Shown piece by piece: positions 1 to 12,056 of a DNA stretch of 64,000 nucleotides (position 1 is its first letter; the number at the start of each line of letters is the position of its first letter). Made by a program: the position numbers and the translations under genes. Source of the DNA: Annona cherimola (Eukaryota; Streptophyta; Magnoliopsida; Magnoliales; Annonaceae); contig CM059972.1 of NCBI GenBank assembly GCA_030490835.1, positions 89,141,137-89,205,136 of the forward strand, in the 5' to 3' direction. The notes beneath the pieces are model-generated. The model saw nothing but the letters and a program-made list of their open reading frames with translations. It had not been told where the DNA came from and searched no databases.

Positions 1-317
1 TACTAGAAAGTTCTACATGTTATTATTAAACACCAATAATAGTATAATAACACTTGTTTTCCCATCAAGCACATTGAATTTAAATGATATACGCTCTAAT
101 CATTTACCAAACCAATTAGGGAAACGGTAAAAAAGAAACAAATGAAGAAAGCCCTCCTGTCATACAATGGCCTTGCAGGGGGAACTAAGTTGTCTAGAGT
201 ATCAACAGCTAACAAAAGAACAGGATAATGATCTGGGAAAGAACAAAATTAAAAACACAAAACAAAATAAAAATAAAAATAAAAACAAAGAGGAAGAGAA
301 GGGGAATATGTTCTAAC
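1..317 (-). other. intron 2 of the OSCA1-like gene (partial)
   Basis: The stretch downstream of exon 2 on the minus strand is AT-rich and shows no coding similarity. It runs off the window before the third exon is reached. Confidence 0.6.
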
Positions 318-3300
318 CTTTTTGATCCAGCTTCAACGTTAGATATTGATATCTTGTCAATTCCACTAAATGTCAAACCCTTAGCTTTATCCAAGGTGCT
401 ACCAGTCCAGTTAACAGGAACCAGCACCAAAAAGGCAAGTACTGTCAGTGGGGCAAATATTTTCAAACTGCATATATACCAGACGACATTAGAGGATTTA
501 GCATAATATAAAAAAAGAATCAAGCATCATTCTGTCATAGTTAAGCATTAGCAACATTCAGCTGGAAACTTTGAGAACCCAGCGGATTCAAAATGAGAGA
601 AAAAAAAAGGAACTAACCATTCTACAGAACCTAAAAATTCCATGAAAAAACTTTTTGATGTGGTCAGCCTATTACCGAATTTGACTCTTACAAGACCGAC
701 ATTGCTCCTCTCATGAATGTGGTCGAACTCTAGCTCTCAAGGAAACCCTAGCCTCAGTTTTGCCCAATGCCTAATAAGGGGTTAAGAATCTTATAGACAC
801 ATCTCACAAGAAAGATGCCACATGGATTTGCCAATGCCATAACATCATCCCTTCCTTCACAAGGCAACCACACGAACCCGTTGTCCTGCAGCTCCTGCTT
901 TTGCAGTGCCGCACCATCATCACTTGATTGTACCAAGGTAGCCTTGCCAACTCAACACTGCCCTTTTGTTGTAAGTTATATCCAACTAATGGACCTCACT
1001 AACTGTCATATGATAGGTTCACCCAATTACGAACGTATCTAACAAGATCGTCCATAAAGGACCTAGATACATTGTCAGACCTCATTATCATCCATCGTCA
1101 CCACAATTGGGATTCAAGTCGATAGAATACTTACAAAAGGGGATAATCATTCACTCCCAAGAGAGGGACAACACCCTTGGTGAACAAAATAAGAAGAAGA
1201 GATGTAAAGAATCACCATTAGTTCCTTCCTCATCTAGGTTCATCCTTTTTTCTCCTTTTCCCTCTCTAATTCCACTCTAAAGGCTTAGGTCATTCATTTA
1301 GTCATAACAAGGGAATAGCTTGTACTTTGGTTATTCTTTGGATAGTGAAACTTTCTTTTCCATGATTTTTTAAGCAGACCTCAGAATTACTAAGTCTTGT
1401 CTTCCATATACAATCTTCTATGTTTTCAATCTTTCTCTAAGCCTCAAACTCATCTAGTCCTCAGCCTCACATCCCTTGACATTCTTAGCTTCATTATTTG
1501 GCGTTTTTTATAGGAAATGACCTCAATAAGTTTCGAAAACTCATATGAAGGCTAAAAAGGACACACACAAGATCTCCTTCAACCCCTCTGTTATGTTGAG
1601 AAGGGGCCCAAGCTCAGCAACACATTGCAACAACTAGCCCTGTAAACCCTAAGAATTAAGTAAATCAACATGGCCTTTCTTCTAAGGAAAACACCAACTA
1701 CCCTAAATAGTTCTATGTTGTTTCTCGAGTAAAATAAATGACCCTAATGGACCACATCAGGATCTATAGTAACAATCAACTCAAACATACCCAAGTCTCC
1801 TTGTGCAAACTCGATTTCCACTTTAGCAACAATGCATGCACTCTTTAGTAATACCTGTAACATCTTTGGTTGCCCTTACCTCTCAGAAAACTCTTTTGTG
1901 TCATTTTCAAGCCCACATGCTCTTTCAAGACATCATAGTAGCCTTAGATTCTCAAAAAAATATAGGGTGCCCCTCATACCTCAATTGGATGATTGCATCT
2001 CATCTTAATCACCTGCTCACAGCCTTCCCAACTTTCTTACTCCTCATACCTCAAATGTTGTTCCCTCTCCACCAAAACCTAGTACACTACACAACTACCA
2101 CCGAACCCTCTCTAGGCGAACTATACTACACTACCAATGTCCATAACCACCTTCACAATTCATTAGCCCATCATCTTCAAGTCCAGCCAATACTCGAAAA
2201 GTTCCAAATTTTAGAAATTCTAATCTTCAACTCAGCTCTGAACAATGTTAGAAGGACCTAGTGCTGCATTTCCCTACCAACCTCAACGAGCAAGGGAAGA
2301 TATAATTCATATTCCTTATTCTTGATTCCATCACCAACTTCAAACAACTAACAGATCTTTTAGAGTTAGCAATCAATGTGAATACCCCATTACTGCAACA
2401 TACTTGATTGTATTAGTCAAGCGCCCATCGAATCCTTGTAGGATTATATCACTCGTTTTAATGTAAAGGCCTGCAACATCCAAGGTCTTTCCACTAAAGT
2501 ATACATGCCTTCATGTATTAGGGTCTCCACAACCATGAGCTTAATCAAGAGTTTGATCTCTGACCTCCTTATATGGTCTGTAGAATTGCCCACCAAATCT
2601 CATCTCCATAGAGGCAATGGAGAAATGGCGGATAGAGTAAGACTAACTCTTCATTACAATCAATTTTTGCAATAACTTCTCCAATCATGGCTTCATGGCA
2701 TGATCACAATTCAAATTGATATCACGATCAACTTGACACTATGATAAGTCCCCCATAGTAATGCAATGACTACCAATCTCGTGGCATGGAGATGGAAAGA
2801 AATCTTGATAGCCTCATACTAGCTGTTACTCCAATTTTATGTCTCTTAACACATCTCTGAAATAACGCTTTCTTCAAACCTGAGACTAGACATAGTACTA
2901 AAAGCCTTCTCAAAAAAAGACCTGTTTGTAGAAGCACAACCTAAAACTATTTTGATTCTTCCATGAACAAACTGGTCACTTGATGAATTAGTAACTACAG
3001 CGATGTTGTCAAAGAAAAAGTTAGACATCACAAGTTAGCAAAATATATTACCACCTAGGCTCACTTAGACGCATCATTGGTGACTACAATCCCTGAACCT
3101 CCTGCAGATGGGGCGGGCACCTTTGTCATTGACCTAACTGTTAAAGATCACCGACAACATCAGCGGCAAGATCACAACTAGTAGCATAACTATGTAACAG
3201 CAGGAGACCTATGCCAAGGAAGTCCTCCATCTCAACACCCAGGTCAGGCCCCATAAGCAAAGCATTACCTTGCAATTTATCAATGACAACGGCTATAATG

Positions 3301-5336
3301 TCAAGTACCTACATCACAGCCCCCTCATTATTCTTGATCTTTTTAACAATGTCACTGTCCATCAAATCCTATCTGCCACAGGCAAGGCCTTCAATTTAGT
3401 ACTATTAAGATCAAATTATTAATAATGGATATTAGCTCAGCCTACAATGCTATCTTGGGTGCATAACCCTCAATCAGTTTCAACTAGCCATATCCACTTG
3501 CCACCTCTACTTGAAAACTTTGACCTCTCATGGAGGAGTGGCTCACAGAAACTAACAAATAGCATGCTACTATTTTCTTATGACCCTTAGAGAAGTTGAT
3601 CCATCAGACAAGAGGCCAACACCAAACTGTTGAAGTGGATAAAAACTCACTTTGCAGATGAAGCGGCCCTATTTAATTATCTAACAACTCGGTCAACACA
3701 GTGCTGTTCAAATGACTGCAATGGATTATAGCTTAGCAAAGCATTCCAACCTGATGCACAGGCCATCCGCCAAGAAAAGCATCTTATCACTCTAGAGAGG
3801 CAATTGGTTGTTGATGCCCAAGTTGAAAAACTCTTGAGCGCAAACTTCATCTGAATGGTGGACCATCATAAGTGCCTCACCAATGTTGTGCTTATAAGAA
3901 AAAAAATGGCCAATGGTGAATATGTGTAAATTTCACTGATTCAAATAAAGCCTCTCAAATGATTGCTATCCTCTCTCTAACATTGATCAATTGTTGATTC
4001 ATTGTCAGTCATAGCCTCCTAAGCTTTCTTGATGTCTTCTCTACATACTATCAAATTAAATAACCTAGAAAGTCGTACATCTATTGGAAGTCCTTTAAGT
4101 CTACCAAGATGACGTAACTTCCCCTTGCGATACTACCTTTGGTCATTTTCCTAGTCATAACTTTAATAGCCCAAAACCGAATCCCACATCGAAAAGGGGA
4201 AATAGTTCCTGGTGGTTTATAAAGTGGGTCTCAAAGTTAAATATGGTGTGACACGTTTTAAAGCCATGTGGCTAAGCCGCTAAGTCAAAGCGGGCAATAT
4301 CACACTACAAGGCTCATAAACCATACGTCCAATGGTCATTTTTTTGGGTCTGTGCGTTACAAGTAGTATCACAGCAGTTCCCCCTCCAATAGATGTGGTT
4401 CGGAGAGTTGAGCCAGTGAAACCCAAGACTACAGACAAAAACCCAGAGTAGGATTGTGGTTCAAAAACGAACCAAGCGAAAGCTAGTGGACTTATAATAA
4501 CCTAGAACCAAATCCCACATAAGAAGGGGAGAAAGTTCCTGGCGGTTTATAAAGTGGGTCTCAAAGTTAAATATGGTGTGACGCATTTTAAAGTCATGCA
4601 GCTAAGCTGCCAAGCCGGAGCGGACAATATCACACTATGAGACTTATAGCCCACAGGCCCAATGGCCTTTTTTGGGTCTGTATGTTCTGTGCGTCAAGCT
4701 CAATTATCGTTTTTCTGGGTCTATACGTGACAATAACTAAGGACCAACTTATACTTTGATCATTCTCCAAATGGTAGAATTTTGTTTTTTGTAATTTTTC
4801 AGGTACGCATCAAAACTACTGAGCTTTCTTTTGCATGTAAATTCTTCTCTCTTAACTCTAATCTTTCTTTAAGCCTCAATAAGTTTTTCAAGCCTTGGCC
4901 TCAAGTCCCTATACATTTCTATGTTCATTTCTTCTCTTTTTTTAATAAGAAATCCGATTTCATTCTAGAAGAATTCATGGTGGAAAGGAATTAAAACAAA
5001 AATAAAAATAAAAATCAACACTCACCCAAGAAGGTAAATCCGAATATAGACAACAGAATCAAGACCTGCATGAGAAATCAGCTCAAGTTGTGGCATCTTC
5101 AGAGCTTCCGGCATCCAATTCAAAAACCTAATGTATGATCTGTAGTCATTGTTGAAAAGTTTCCTTGCTGGTCCCGTACTTGTCGGGCTACCTCTTATCC
5201 CCTTTAGATACCATTTTGGGAAATATACTCTGTCCAGAACAGGTTGAAGCCGCAGAATAGCAAATAACACAAGGAATATAAGTGCAGAGATAAGATTGAT
5301 AGCTGCTGAAACACCAATATCAACAAGGGAAGCCAT
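318..5336 (-). CDS. OSCA1: OSCA1/CSC1-like calcium-permeable channel, 5' part (exons 1-2)
   Basis: N-terminal part of an osmosensitive, calcium-permeable cation channel of the OSCA/CSC1 (DUF221, TMEM63-related) family, a multi-pass membrane protein. Coding exon 1 is 5336-5026. It starts MASLVDIGVSAAINLI, has a hydrophobic first membrane segment at about residues 10-29, then the family-typical stretches RVYFPKWYLKG and FLNWMPEALKMP. The exon ends at a GTGAG donor. Coding exon 2 is 467-318, after a TATGCAG acceptor. It carries a second hydrophobic segment (LKIFAPLTVLAFLVLVPVNW) and ISNVEAGSKR, and ends at a GTTAGA donor. Splice phases agree (exon 1 leaves two bases; exon 2 also ends in phase 2). 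The next exon lies beyond position 1. Intron 1 is about 4.56 kb and full of retroelement DNA. The family is clear; which OSCA1 paralogue it is cannot be told. Confidence 0.88.
2390..2645 (+). pseudogene. gypsy gag remnant
   Basis: Conceptual plus-strand translation gives a stop-interrupted match to the retrotransposon gag core, including DYITRFNVKACNIQGL and, further on, SLISDLLIWSVELP. This is the usual gypsy pattern of a Y-I-x-R-F-N motif followed by conserved leucines. It is non-functional. Confidence 0.5.
3250..4135 (+). pseudogene. gypsy protease and reverse-transcriptase remnant
   Basis: The stretch near 3425-3535 reads SAYNAILGA then a stop, and soon after LTSHGGV. This matches the end of the aspartic-protease region of Tat/Ogre- or Athila-type gypsy elements. 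From about 3735 the frame reads QAIRQEKHLITLERQLVVDA, then VLIRKKMANGEYV and FLDVFSTYYQI, which are the opening RT motifs. Stops and frameshifts are present, and the catalytic YxDD block is missing because the 3' repeat follows directly. Confidence 0.6.
4162..4732 (+). mobile_element. TRIM (terminal-repeat retrotransposon in miniature)
   Basis: Two direct repeats of about 200-240 bp (4162-4361 and about 4492-4732) flank only about 130 bp with no coding capacity. Right after the first repeat is TAGTATCACAGC (4364-4375), which differs at two positions from the common plant initiator-Met primer-binding site TGGTATCAGAGC. The element is bounded by a perfect 5-bp duplication, ATAAC (4157-4161 and 4733-4737), within the gypsy LTR remnant. 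The second repeat has extra sequence near its end. Each repeat carries an snRNA-type promoter-like block, listed separately. Confidence 0.75.
4181..4223 (+). promoter_or_regulatory. USE-plus-TATA promoter-like block in TRIM 5' repeat
   Basis: ATCCCACATCG (4181-4191) matches the upstream sequence element of plant snRNA genes (RTCCCACATCG). It is followed after 26 bp by TATAAA (4218-4223). The second repeat has a decayed copy, ATCCCACATAA (4512-4522) and TATAAA (4548-4553), with 25-bp spacing. That short spacing is closer to Pol III-type than Pol II-type plant snRNA promoters. Activity is inferred only. Confidence 0.45.
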
Positions 5337-5492
5337 TCAATACTGTCCTGGAAACATAGAGAACCCAGCACCCAATTAAGATTCGGGAAACCCAAAGCAC
5401 AATTAAGATTCATCCTGAAAGCATTACAGAAGTGACACAAGCAAAGATGCACACTAAATGTCAGGTTGTGCACCAAATTCCAATTAAAAATC

Positions 5493-6345
5493 GGGTTATT
5501 TGCAAACATATCGCATAGTTTTGAAAATGGCAAATTATCCTCATAGTTTATAACTATTTGCAAGCATATCCACGACATTAAATTTTATCACGGCTTTTTA
5601 AAAAAATCCAAAATATCAAAATTGCAACCATTGTTCTAAAAAAAGTTTCAGTAAATTAATCGTAAACATTTCAACTACATGTACCATGTCCTCTTAAAAT
5701 TTTTATTAAAATAAATGGCTTAAGGGATCATGGGATTATTATCTTCATAATCAAAAATAAAAAGTGAAATATTCACTAAAACAAGTAGTTAAAAAATTTT
5801 ACACCATCTATAAAGGTATTTTGTTTTAAAGGAAAGAAATCAAAATGTGAGTAGCTTAACTAATCTGATTTTATAGTATTTGGAATCGAGACAAAACAAC
5901 TTAAATGAAAAGGAAGAGTGGATTAATGACATGAAATATCCCATTAAAGCATTATATGAGGGCCACTGATTTGCCAGCGTGATAACATGGGTAGCTGGCT
6001 AGCAATCCACCCGGGTTCGAATCTCCTCTTTGATGGAAGGGTATTCTACGATTCCCCCGGTATGAAGGTTTTTTACAAAAAATTCTTTACATGATGTGAG
6101 GGTTGTGAGTATATTTGATTGTAACATCAGTTGTGGCATTGTATAAATATCAATAAAAAACACTACATGACCGAAAAATGAGTGAAATTTCATAATGTTC
6201 AAAGTATTTTTAATGACATCTCCATAAAATTTAATGTCATGGGTGCACTTAGTTACAACCTGTAGTAGTAATTTGTCATTTTCAAAACCATAAAGTATAT
6301 TTGCAATTTACAACTAAACTATGTGAATATATTTGCAAATCACAT
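5493..6345. mobile_element. non-autonomous MULE-like element with 9-bp duplication
   Basis: Imperfect terminal inverted repeats of more than 100 bp begin GGGTTATTTGCAAACATA on the left and, read inward on the minus strand, ATGTGATTTGCAAATATA on the right. Flanks are TTAAAAATC (5484-5492) and TTAAGAATC (6346-6354), an 8/9 match as expected of an aged 9-bp Mutator-type duplication. No transposase is present. A SINE is nested inside. It belongs to the same family as 10475-19006 and 31142-32226. Confidence 0.6.
5961..6165 (+). mobile_element. tRNA-derived SINE
   Basis: Contains a Pol III internal promoter: A-box-like TGGGTAGCTGGC (5989-6000) and B-box GGGTTCGAATC (6013-6023). A tRNA-unrelated body of about 140 bp follows, ending near AATATCAATAAAAAA. 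A true tRNA gene is excluded because no acceptor stem can be formed and the A-B spacing is short. Target duplication was not resolved, so the ends are approximate. Confidence 0.55.
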
Positions 6346-6920
6346 TTAAGAATCAGAAATTTTAAAACTAGCCATCTATACAGGGACCCACCAGCTAAAA
6401 AATTCAGATCCCCAGGTTCCCCACAAACACCAGAATGCTCCACGTATCGGTCAACCTAACGTCAAGATGATCCTCGGGTTTCAAATCAACGGAAGAAAGA
6501 AAAATAAATAAATAAAAATTTGTGCAGAACGAGAGTGGAAATAAACAAAAAAAAAAAAACACCCAGAAAAGAGGTAGACCTTTTGACAGTCTGACCGATA
6601 GCAAGAAGCATTCCCCTGCATTTACAATAAATCATAGAAATTAACAAACAGCAGCAAGAATCCAAAACGCGCAGGAAATATTTAAAAAAGAAGTCATTTT
6701 TACAACATAGAGGGCAAGGATGAACCAAAAGGGCAATGACATTGTTGCCTCGGGCAGACTGGAGCTCCTTTAGCCCAAGCACAGAAGTTTATTTTTTTAA
6801 TTTTTTATTTTTCATTACAGGGCTCGAGTTATTTAATTCAGATAATAGATTTTACAAATTTTAAACATGCATAGATAGTTTGCTAAATTTTAAAAATAAC
6901 TTTTTTGATGTATTTAAATA

Positions 6921-7173
6921 AGGAGGCTAATTCCGCGCAGTCAACACCATGGTTGGCTGTCCAATCAGCCCTCCGTTATTTTTAAAAAAATGTTTATACA
7001 TTGCAAGCCCTACTTGGATAAATTTGTACGAGTATTCAAAAATGTTTGCCTTAAATAAATGTGTTTATTTGAAATTTTAAAACCAAATTTTTTTTTGAGT
7101 TCTCATACGTATAAATTTTTTTTAAAAATGATGTGGCTGATCGTACGAACAAACAGCACGAAATCAGCCTCCT
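6921..7173. mobile_element. short inverted-repeat MITE
   Basis: The ends AGGAGGCTAATTCCGCGC and, inverted, AGGAGGCTGATTTCGTGC start imperfect arms of about 55 bp around an AT-rich core. No coding capacity. The family and duplication are unclear (a possible TTTAA on both sides). Confidence 0.5.
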
Positions 7174-7365
7174 TTAAGTAATTTTCACCCATAAAACTGC
7201 TAATTTCTGAAATTGAGAAGAAATATATACACATATCCAGAATAAATTTAGACTCGTATTTCAAAAAAATAAAAAATATAAGAGTTCAGGCTAACAAGAT
7301 CATCACAAAATAATTAAAAAAGAAGCCATTGTTCAGCACAGAATTATAAAGATGGATGAAAATAC

Positions 7366-7690
7366 CTCAAAAAGAAATCATTTTACAACGGTCTGGTGTT
7401 ATAGCGGGAATCAATCCTCTCTACACGAAACGCGGAATAGAGACAAGAAGAGCAAAGCGATTATTGAGGAAGCTGTAAATTATAAAAAATTCGGTATGAT
7501 TGGGATCTCTTGGAGTGGAAATGGAGGAGAGGAGAGAGTTTATGGTCTCTTTCTCTCTCCCTGCTCGCTCTTTCCTGAGATTGGATTGGGGAAAAGAGGG
7601 CTTTTTTTTCTCTTTCTTTCGTTGTCTGCTGCTGGCCTTTTTTGGCGGCAATGAAGCGGGACGGTTCCACTTCTGCAGCTCTCGTGTGTC
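7366..7690 (-). other. probable 5' leader exon of the OSCA1-like gene
   Basis: Coding exon 1 begins 11 bases after a 3' splice site (TTTCCAG at 5348-5354, read on the minus strand), so a leader intron is expected. About 2 kb upstream on the minus strand is a CT-rich, leader-like stretch (with CTCTCTCCTCTCCTCCATTT) that ends at a plausible donor, TTGAG/GTATT, at 7366/7365. Intron 5348-7365 would join the two. The transcription start is not resolved; 7690 is approximate and no TATA box is obvious. Reading frames on either strand here are low-complexity and are not called. Confidence 0.5.
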
Positions 7691-7989
7691 GGTGATGTCC
7701 GTTTTTGGTCGGGGAACAAAAACGAGAATTTGAATTTTCTGCTGTTCCCAAACTGCCCTTGCTCCCGCGCGATTTACGCAAATGGGATTCTAGTCCTGGT
7801 CGACTGTTGCCCTTATGCAAGAATGAAGATAATTGAAGAACACTAAAATACTTAATGATTCCGAATAATTTCCATTTGTTGTAAAATTAAATTCTTGTAT
7901 CACTTTTATAAATATTTTTTCAGCTTATGAGATAAAATGTGCTTGGATGGAGGCTGAGATGAATGGTAGGGTAAAAGAGGTAGAAAATG

Positions 7990-9018
7990 GGATGATTTGC
8001 AAATGTACTCATATAGTTTAAACATAATTATATATATACCTACAATTATACCCACGACATCCTTCTTTTGTCATGGATGAGTTAGTTGTTCTCTAGTTAT
8101 TTTCATATTGACAAAAATACTCCTACTGAAATTGGAAAATGCTACTGAAACTAAACATGATCAATAGAGTTTCATCAAAAAAAAAAGAATGATCAATAGG
8201 GATGAGATTGTTGGGTTTCTTTCCTTCTATAGAATTGAAATGGGTGGTAAAGAGGTATTGTTAGTTGTTGGATTTGAAGAGCATGATACGCAAACTAAAA
8301 AAAAAAAAAAAATCTTTCTCAAAATCAAAATTCAAAATTAGATTTTTGAATGAAATAAACCCAATGGAAAATGGTGGTAATAGCGTGACCATTGAAATCA
8401 ACATGAGATGCCAAACTCTAAATCCCAAAAGACAACAACTACAATTCGAAATCTAAATTTGAATATGGGAATTAGAGCATGAGAATGAGTTGAGTTTGCA
8501 TAAATTTAAAGAGCATGAGATAGAAATTGAAAAATCTCTTATTCAACATAGACCATACAAATTTCAAATTTCAAATTTGAAGCCGTGATTCGAGTCCAGC
8601 TTAAGAAAAAATCCAATTTGAAACGAAAAATTCACCACTTGTGAAACCCAAATTCGAATTCTACTCAAGAAAGAACCTAAATTTGGATAGAAAATTTTGA
8701 AAACTAATCCAATTTGAACCATCATCTGATGGGAGATCCATCAACTATGAATTGCAAGTTGGAGAAGATGAGGTTTTAGGTTATGGCATTCCAGCAGTAC
8801 ACCTAGACTAGTACTCGTTCAAGCATGTTGGTTGAATTGGGAATGGTTGAGGGCAATTTTAGAAAAAAAAGGACTTAATAGTTTGTTGCCTTCAATTTCT
8901 TATTAACTACTATTATGGGTATGTTTGCAATTATGATCAAACTATCGTCGGATTATTTATCATTTCTAAAACTAAGTGAGTGTAACTATGATCAAACTAT
9001 GTGATTATATTGAATTTA
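7990..9018. mobile_element. probable MULE-like inverted-repeat element
   Basis: Diverged arms at 7990-8080 and, inverted, 8890-9018 share the family pattern TTTGCAAATGTACTCATATAG / CAATATAATCACATAG followed by an ATACCC-type block. The core is AT-rich with many stops. No clear 9-bp duplication was found, so boundaries are approximate. Confidence 0.4.
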
Positions 9019-10474
9019 TGAAAAAATAAATAAAATAGAGTGAACAATGACTTGAAAATAGAGTCAATGTTTGAAAATAGATAGAACAAAAAATAAAAAT
9101 TAATTAAAGCACCTCTATGGCACAAACGCAAGGTAGATTGAAGTTTTCAATGTTGTTGTCCTATTTTGGCTTGGTTTCATTGTTAAATCAAAAGAAAATA
9201 CATTCTTTTTATTGAAAATAATTTTTTATTATGGTTTAAAAAATTATTTTGATATTTTGGTAAAAATTTTATTGATTTGTCATGCCAGCTTAAAAATATT
9301 TATAATTATAGGTAAAATATGAAAATTATTAAATCAACTTACAAATTTATTGAAATGCTATAATAATTTATAGTATATAGGAAGAAGTTTTTAAAAGTAC
9401 AAATGTTAAATTAGTAGCTTTAAAATAAATATATATGAAATAATTTTGTTGCATTAATTTTACACTTTTATAGATTTTAGTAAAAAGAACTATGCAAATA
9501 TTTGATCCAATGAAACTTTATTTCCTTGTTGAAAAATAATTTTAAATATAATAGAATGATGAAATGCTCTAAAATAGCCAACAATATTAAAGACTTGAAG
9601 TGCAAGTGTGCAACGTCACTATAGGAGTATTTCTAAATAAAATATAATAAATAATAAAACATATGAATAATAATTAAATAATCAACATTTCACATGACAT
9701 TAAACAGGATAGAAAGTAACTTTTATAATTTTTTTCTAAGTTTTTGCTACCATCTTTATAGAAAAATCGCGATAGAACGCACTTAAGAAACGGACGTATG
9801 ATTTCATCAAAAAAAAAAAAAAAAAAAAAACTGATGTACGATAGTATATTTTGTTGGTCTAAGCAAACAACCTAATAACAAGGGACTTAAAATAATAAAT
9901 TAAATAATAATTAAATACATTAATTATGAAAAATCTTGATGCCAAGTACTAATTATATCTTAGGTCAACTACTTTAATGCAAGGTAAAATAAGATATCAG
10001 ATGTTACAACGTAACATTTTAACTGCTCATTTTTGCCATTTGAGACCAGATTATTTTCACTCTTTGCAAGCAGTGACCAATTCTCAAACGCAAGATTCTT
10101 GTCAGTCAAGCATATCCCTTCCATTGTGGCCTATTCATAACGATTTAAGAGTTTTGAATGAATGGTTCCATTAAAAAAAAAAAAAAAAAAGTGTCCTTAA
10201 TGAAATGAAAATGTAATTATGTGCATCGTGAATGAAAAAAATTATATTTCAAATATAAAAATTGCATTAAAAATTGAAACAATTATTTTAGGAATGAAAA
10301 TTTTTCATGCAATAAATATTCCATTTAAGCCCCTTAACACCCCCATAGGTTTCATCTCCATTTATTAAATTCTTTGATAAAACAAGCACAATGCCATTGT
10401 TAGTTAGGGATAAGCTCGAAATTTTTACAAACGCAATGGGCATATTTATAAAAAAAATTCCTTAAAAATCATTA
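9019..10474. other. AT-rich intergenic DNA, no gene seen
   Basis: Contains two long A-runs (9809-9830 and about 10173-10190) and no reading frame with family resemblance. A 65-codon frame at 9977-10174 has no recognisable similarity. Confidence 0.6.
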
Positions 10475-11473
10475 CGGTTAATTTCAAATATATCCATAAT
10501 CTTTTTTCTTAATTACAAATATATTCATTAAATTTGAAATCTTTCATATATTCTCACTGTATATATACACTTTTAATATGAACTATACCTAAAATCTAAC
10601 GATCTATTACTTAGATAGAAAAATGAAGTCAATTGGGTAAGGCAAATAATTCTAAACGACCATACTACCCTTAAATCGACCATCCCCTTTGATTTTGCCA
10701 TCACAACAGCCATGAGTGCAAACAAAGATCATCTCCTAGTTAGCTGATGCAACACATGTGTGGTTCAACAAATCTGGCCATTGATCGAGGGGACCTAAAT
10801 TTAGCTCGCCTTCTTCCATTGGCAACCCAAAATCCACAAGAAACCTGAGTTTTCCATCTATTACAACAGTTGCAGCTACAATTCACTGCAAGCTATCCTC
10901 CAAAAGCAACAAGCTCCAACGAACAACAGGCGAAAGCCACAAAGACCGTCTTCTCCGGCAAAATTATTGGCCCAGGTTAAAAAATTCTAAATTGCAGATC
11001 CGGCCAAAGCTTTCTATTAAGAAATCCAAATCCATTATTCTAATAACTTCCATTAATTTCGATGGTATGGGATTCCAGATAGCCCCTTGCAAGATCCAAT
11101 GGATATGGAAACCCACACTGATCATAATAATCCATTTTCCAATGCCAGAAACTGATAACGCAGGCCTCATCAAATCAACGATAATGGGCATCTTTTCTCA
11201 TTAGCATTTCATCATTGCTCAATGTCGTTGTCTCCTCAAGATTTGGTAACTCAACTCATTGTTGTTCGTAGGGCGATTTGTCTTCTCATCGCCAGCACAA
11301 TCGCTGCACACTGCTAACACTGTCACTACTCTATTGCCAGTGTGCAAGAATCTGACTAGAAGCCCATCAAAAACCATATCATTGTTGCCTTCCTTAGAAT
11401 TGGTGAGCTCATTGTTCCCTGCCTTCATTGATACCAATGAGCTCTTCATTAAACCAGCAATAACTAGTGCAGT

Positions 11474-11680
11474 TGTTGCAAGAATAGCATTCACAAAGCA
11501 CAAAGTTAATGAGATAGATTTAGGTGGTTCAGTTTAGCCTACTCCAAGGTGGTAAATCCTATTCAATCAATCTTTTAGAGTTACTGGGTTTCACTGTTTA
11601 TAACTATTTATAAAAATTTACATAAATTACACAATGCACCAACTTGCTTAATCGTGCAAGATATGCCTATTTTGTCAACA
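11474..11680 (-). repeat. copia A 3' LTR
   Basis: Read on the minus strand it starts TGTTGACAAAATAGGCATA and ends in CAACA. It pairs with 16414-16621. Confidence 0.8.
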
Positions 11681-11719
11681 CTCCCCCTCAAGTTGGTGAG
11701 TAAATATCTATGAAACTCA

Positions 11720-11905
11720 TTTCTCCAATATTTGTTTAAAGTGTCTTCCTGTCAATGATTTTGTGAAGATGTCTACAAGTTGATTGAGGCTTCTTACATA
11801 TGGAGTTTGAACAATCCTTGCCTGTACTTTATCTCAAACATAATGACAATCAACTTCTATATGTTTAGTTCTTTCATGAAAAATAGGATTTGATGCTAGT
11901 GTATT
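11720..11905 (-). pseudogene. copia A RNase H C-terminus
   Basis: The minus-strand frame reads ASNPIFHERTKHIEVDCHYV, one stop, then RIVQTPYVRSLNQLVDIFTK, the typical copia RNase H tail. It lies just before the polypurine tract. Confidence 0.75.
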
Positions 11906-12056
11906 GCCCCTTGATTATCACAAAATAATTTTATTGACTTTTGTATGTTGAAGTCTAATTTCTGTAAAACAGATTTCAACCAAATTAGTTTACTTGTTGT
12001 AGAAGTCATAACCCTATACTCTACCTCAACACTTGATCTTATCACAATACTTCAGG

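Larger units (their letters stand above)
1288..4968 (+). mobile_element. decayed Ty3/gypsy retrotransposon in OSCA1-like intron 1
   Basis: Two diverged direct repeats of about 240 bp lie at 1288-1536 and at 4140-4161 joined to 4733-4968; the second is split by the TRIM insertion. They share the order TCATAAC, a TACTTTGGTTATTC-like block and TCTAAGCCTCA. Between them, on the plus strand, are gag, protease and reverse-transcriptase remnants in gypsy order. Only about 2.6 kb lies between the repeats and the RT runs straight into the right repeat, so integrase and RNase H were lost. The element lies antisense to the host gene. The repeats are read as LTR remnants. Confidence 0.6.
5348..7365 (-). 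other. leader intron of the OSCA1-like gene, hosting transposons
   Basis: Inferred intron between the leader exon and coding exon 1. It contains the MULE-like element at 5493-6345 (with a nested SINE) and the MITE at 6921-7173. The remainder is AT-rich with no coding signal. Confidence 0.45.

Noticed and set aside
5989..6023. tRNA gene suggested by A and B boxes
   Set aside because: No cloverleaf or acceptor stem can be formed; the context is a SINE. The same applies at 62756-62864 and 50745-50970.
7352..7820. Overlapping frames on both strands of about 100-119 codons
   Set aside because: Low-complexity CT/GA tract fitting an untranslated leader of the OSCA1-like gene.
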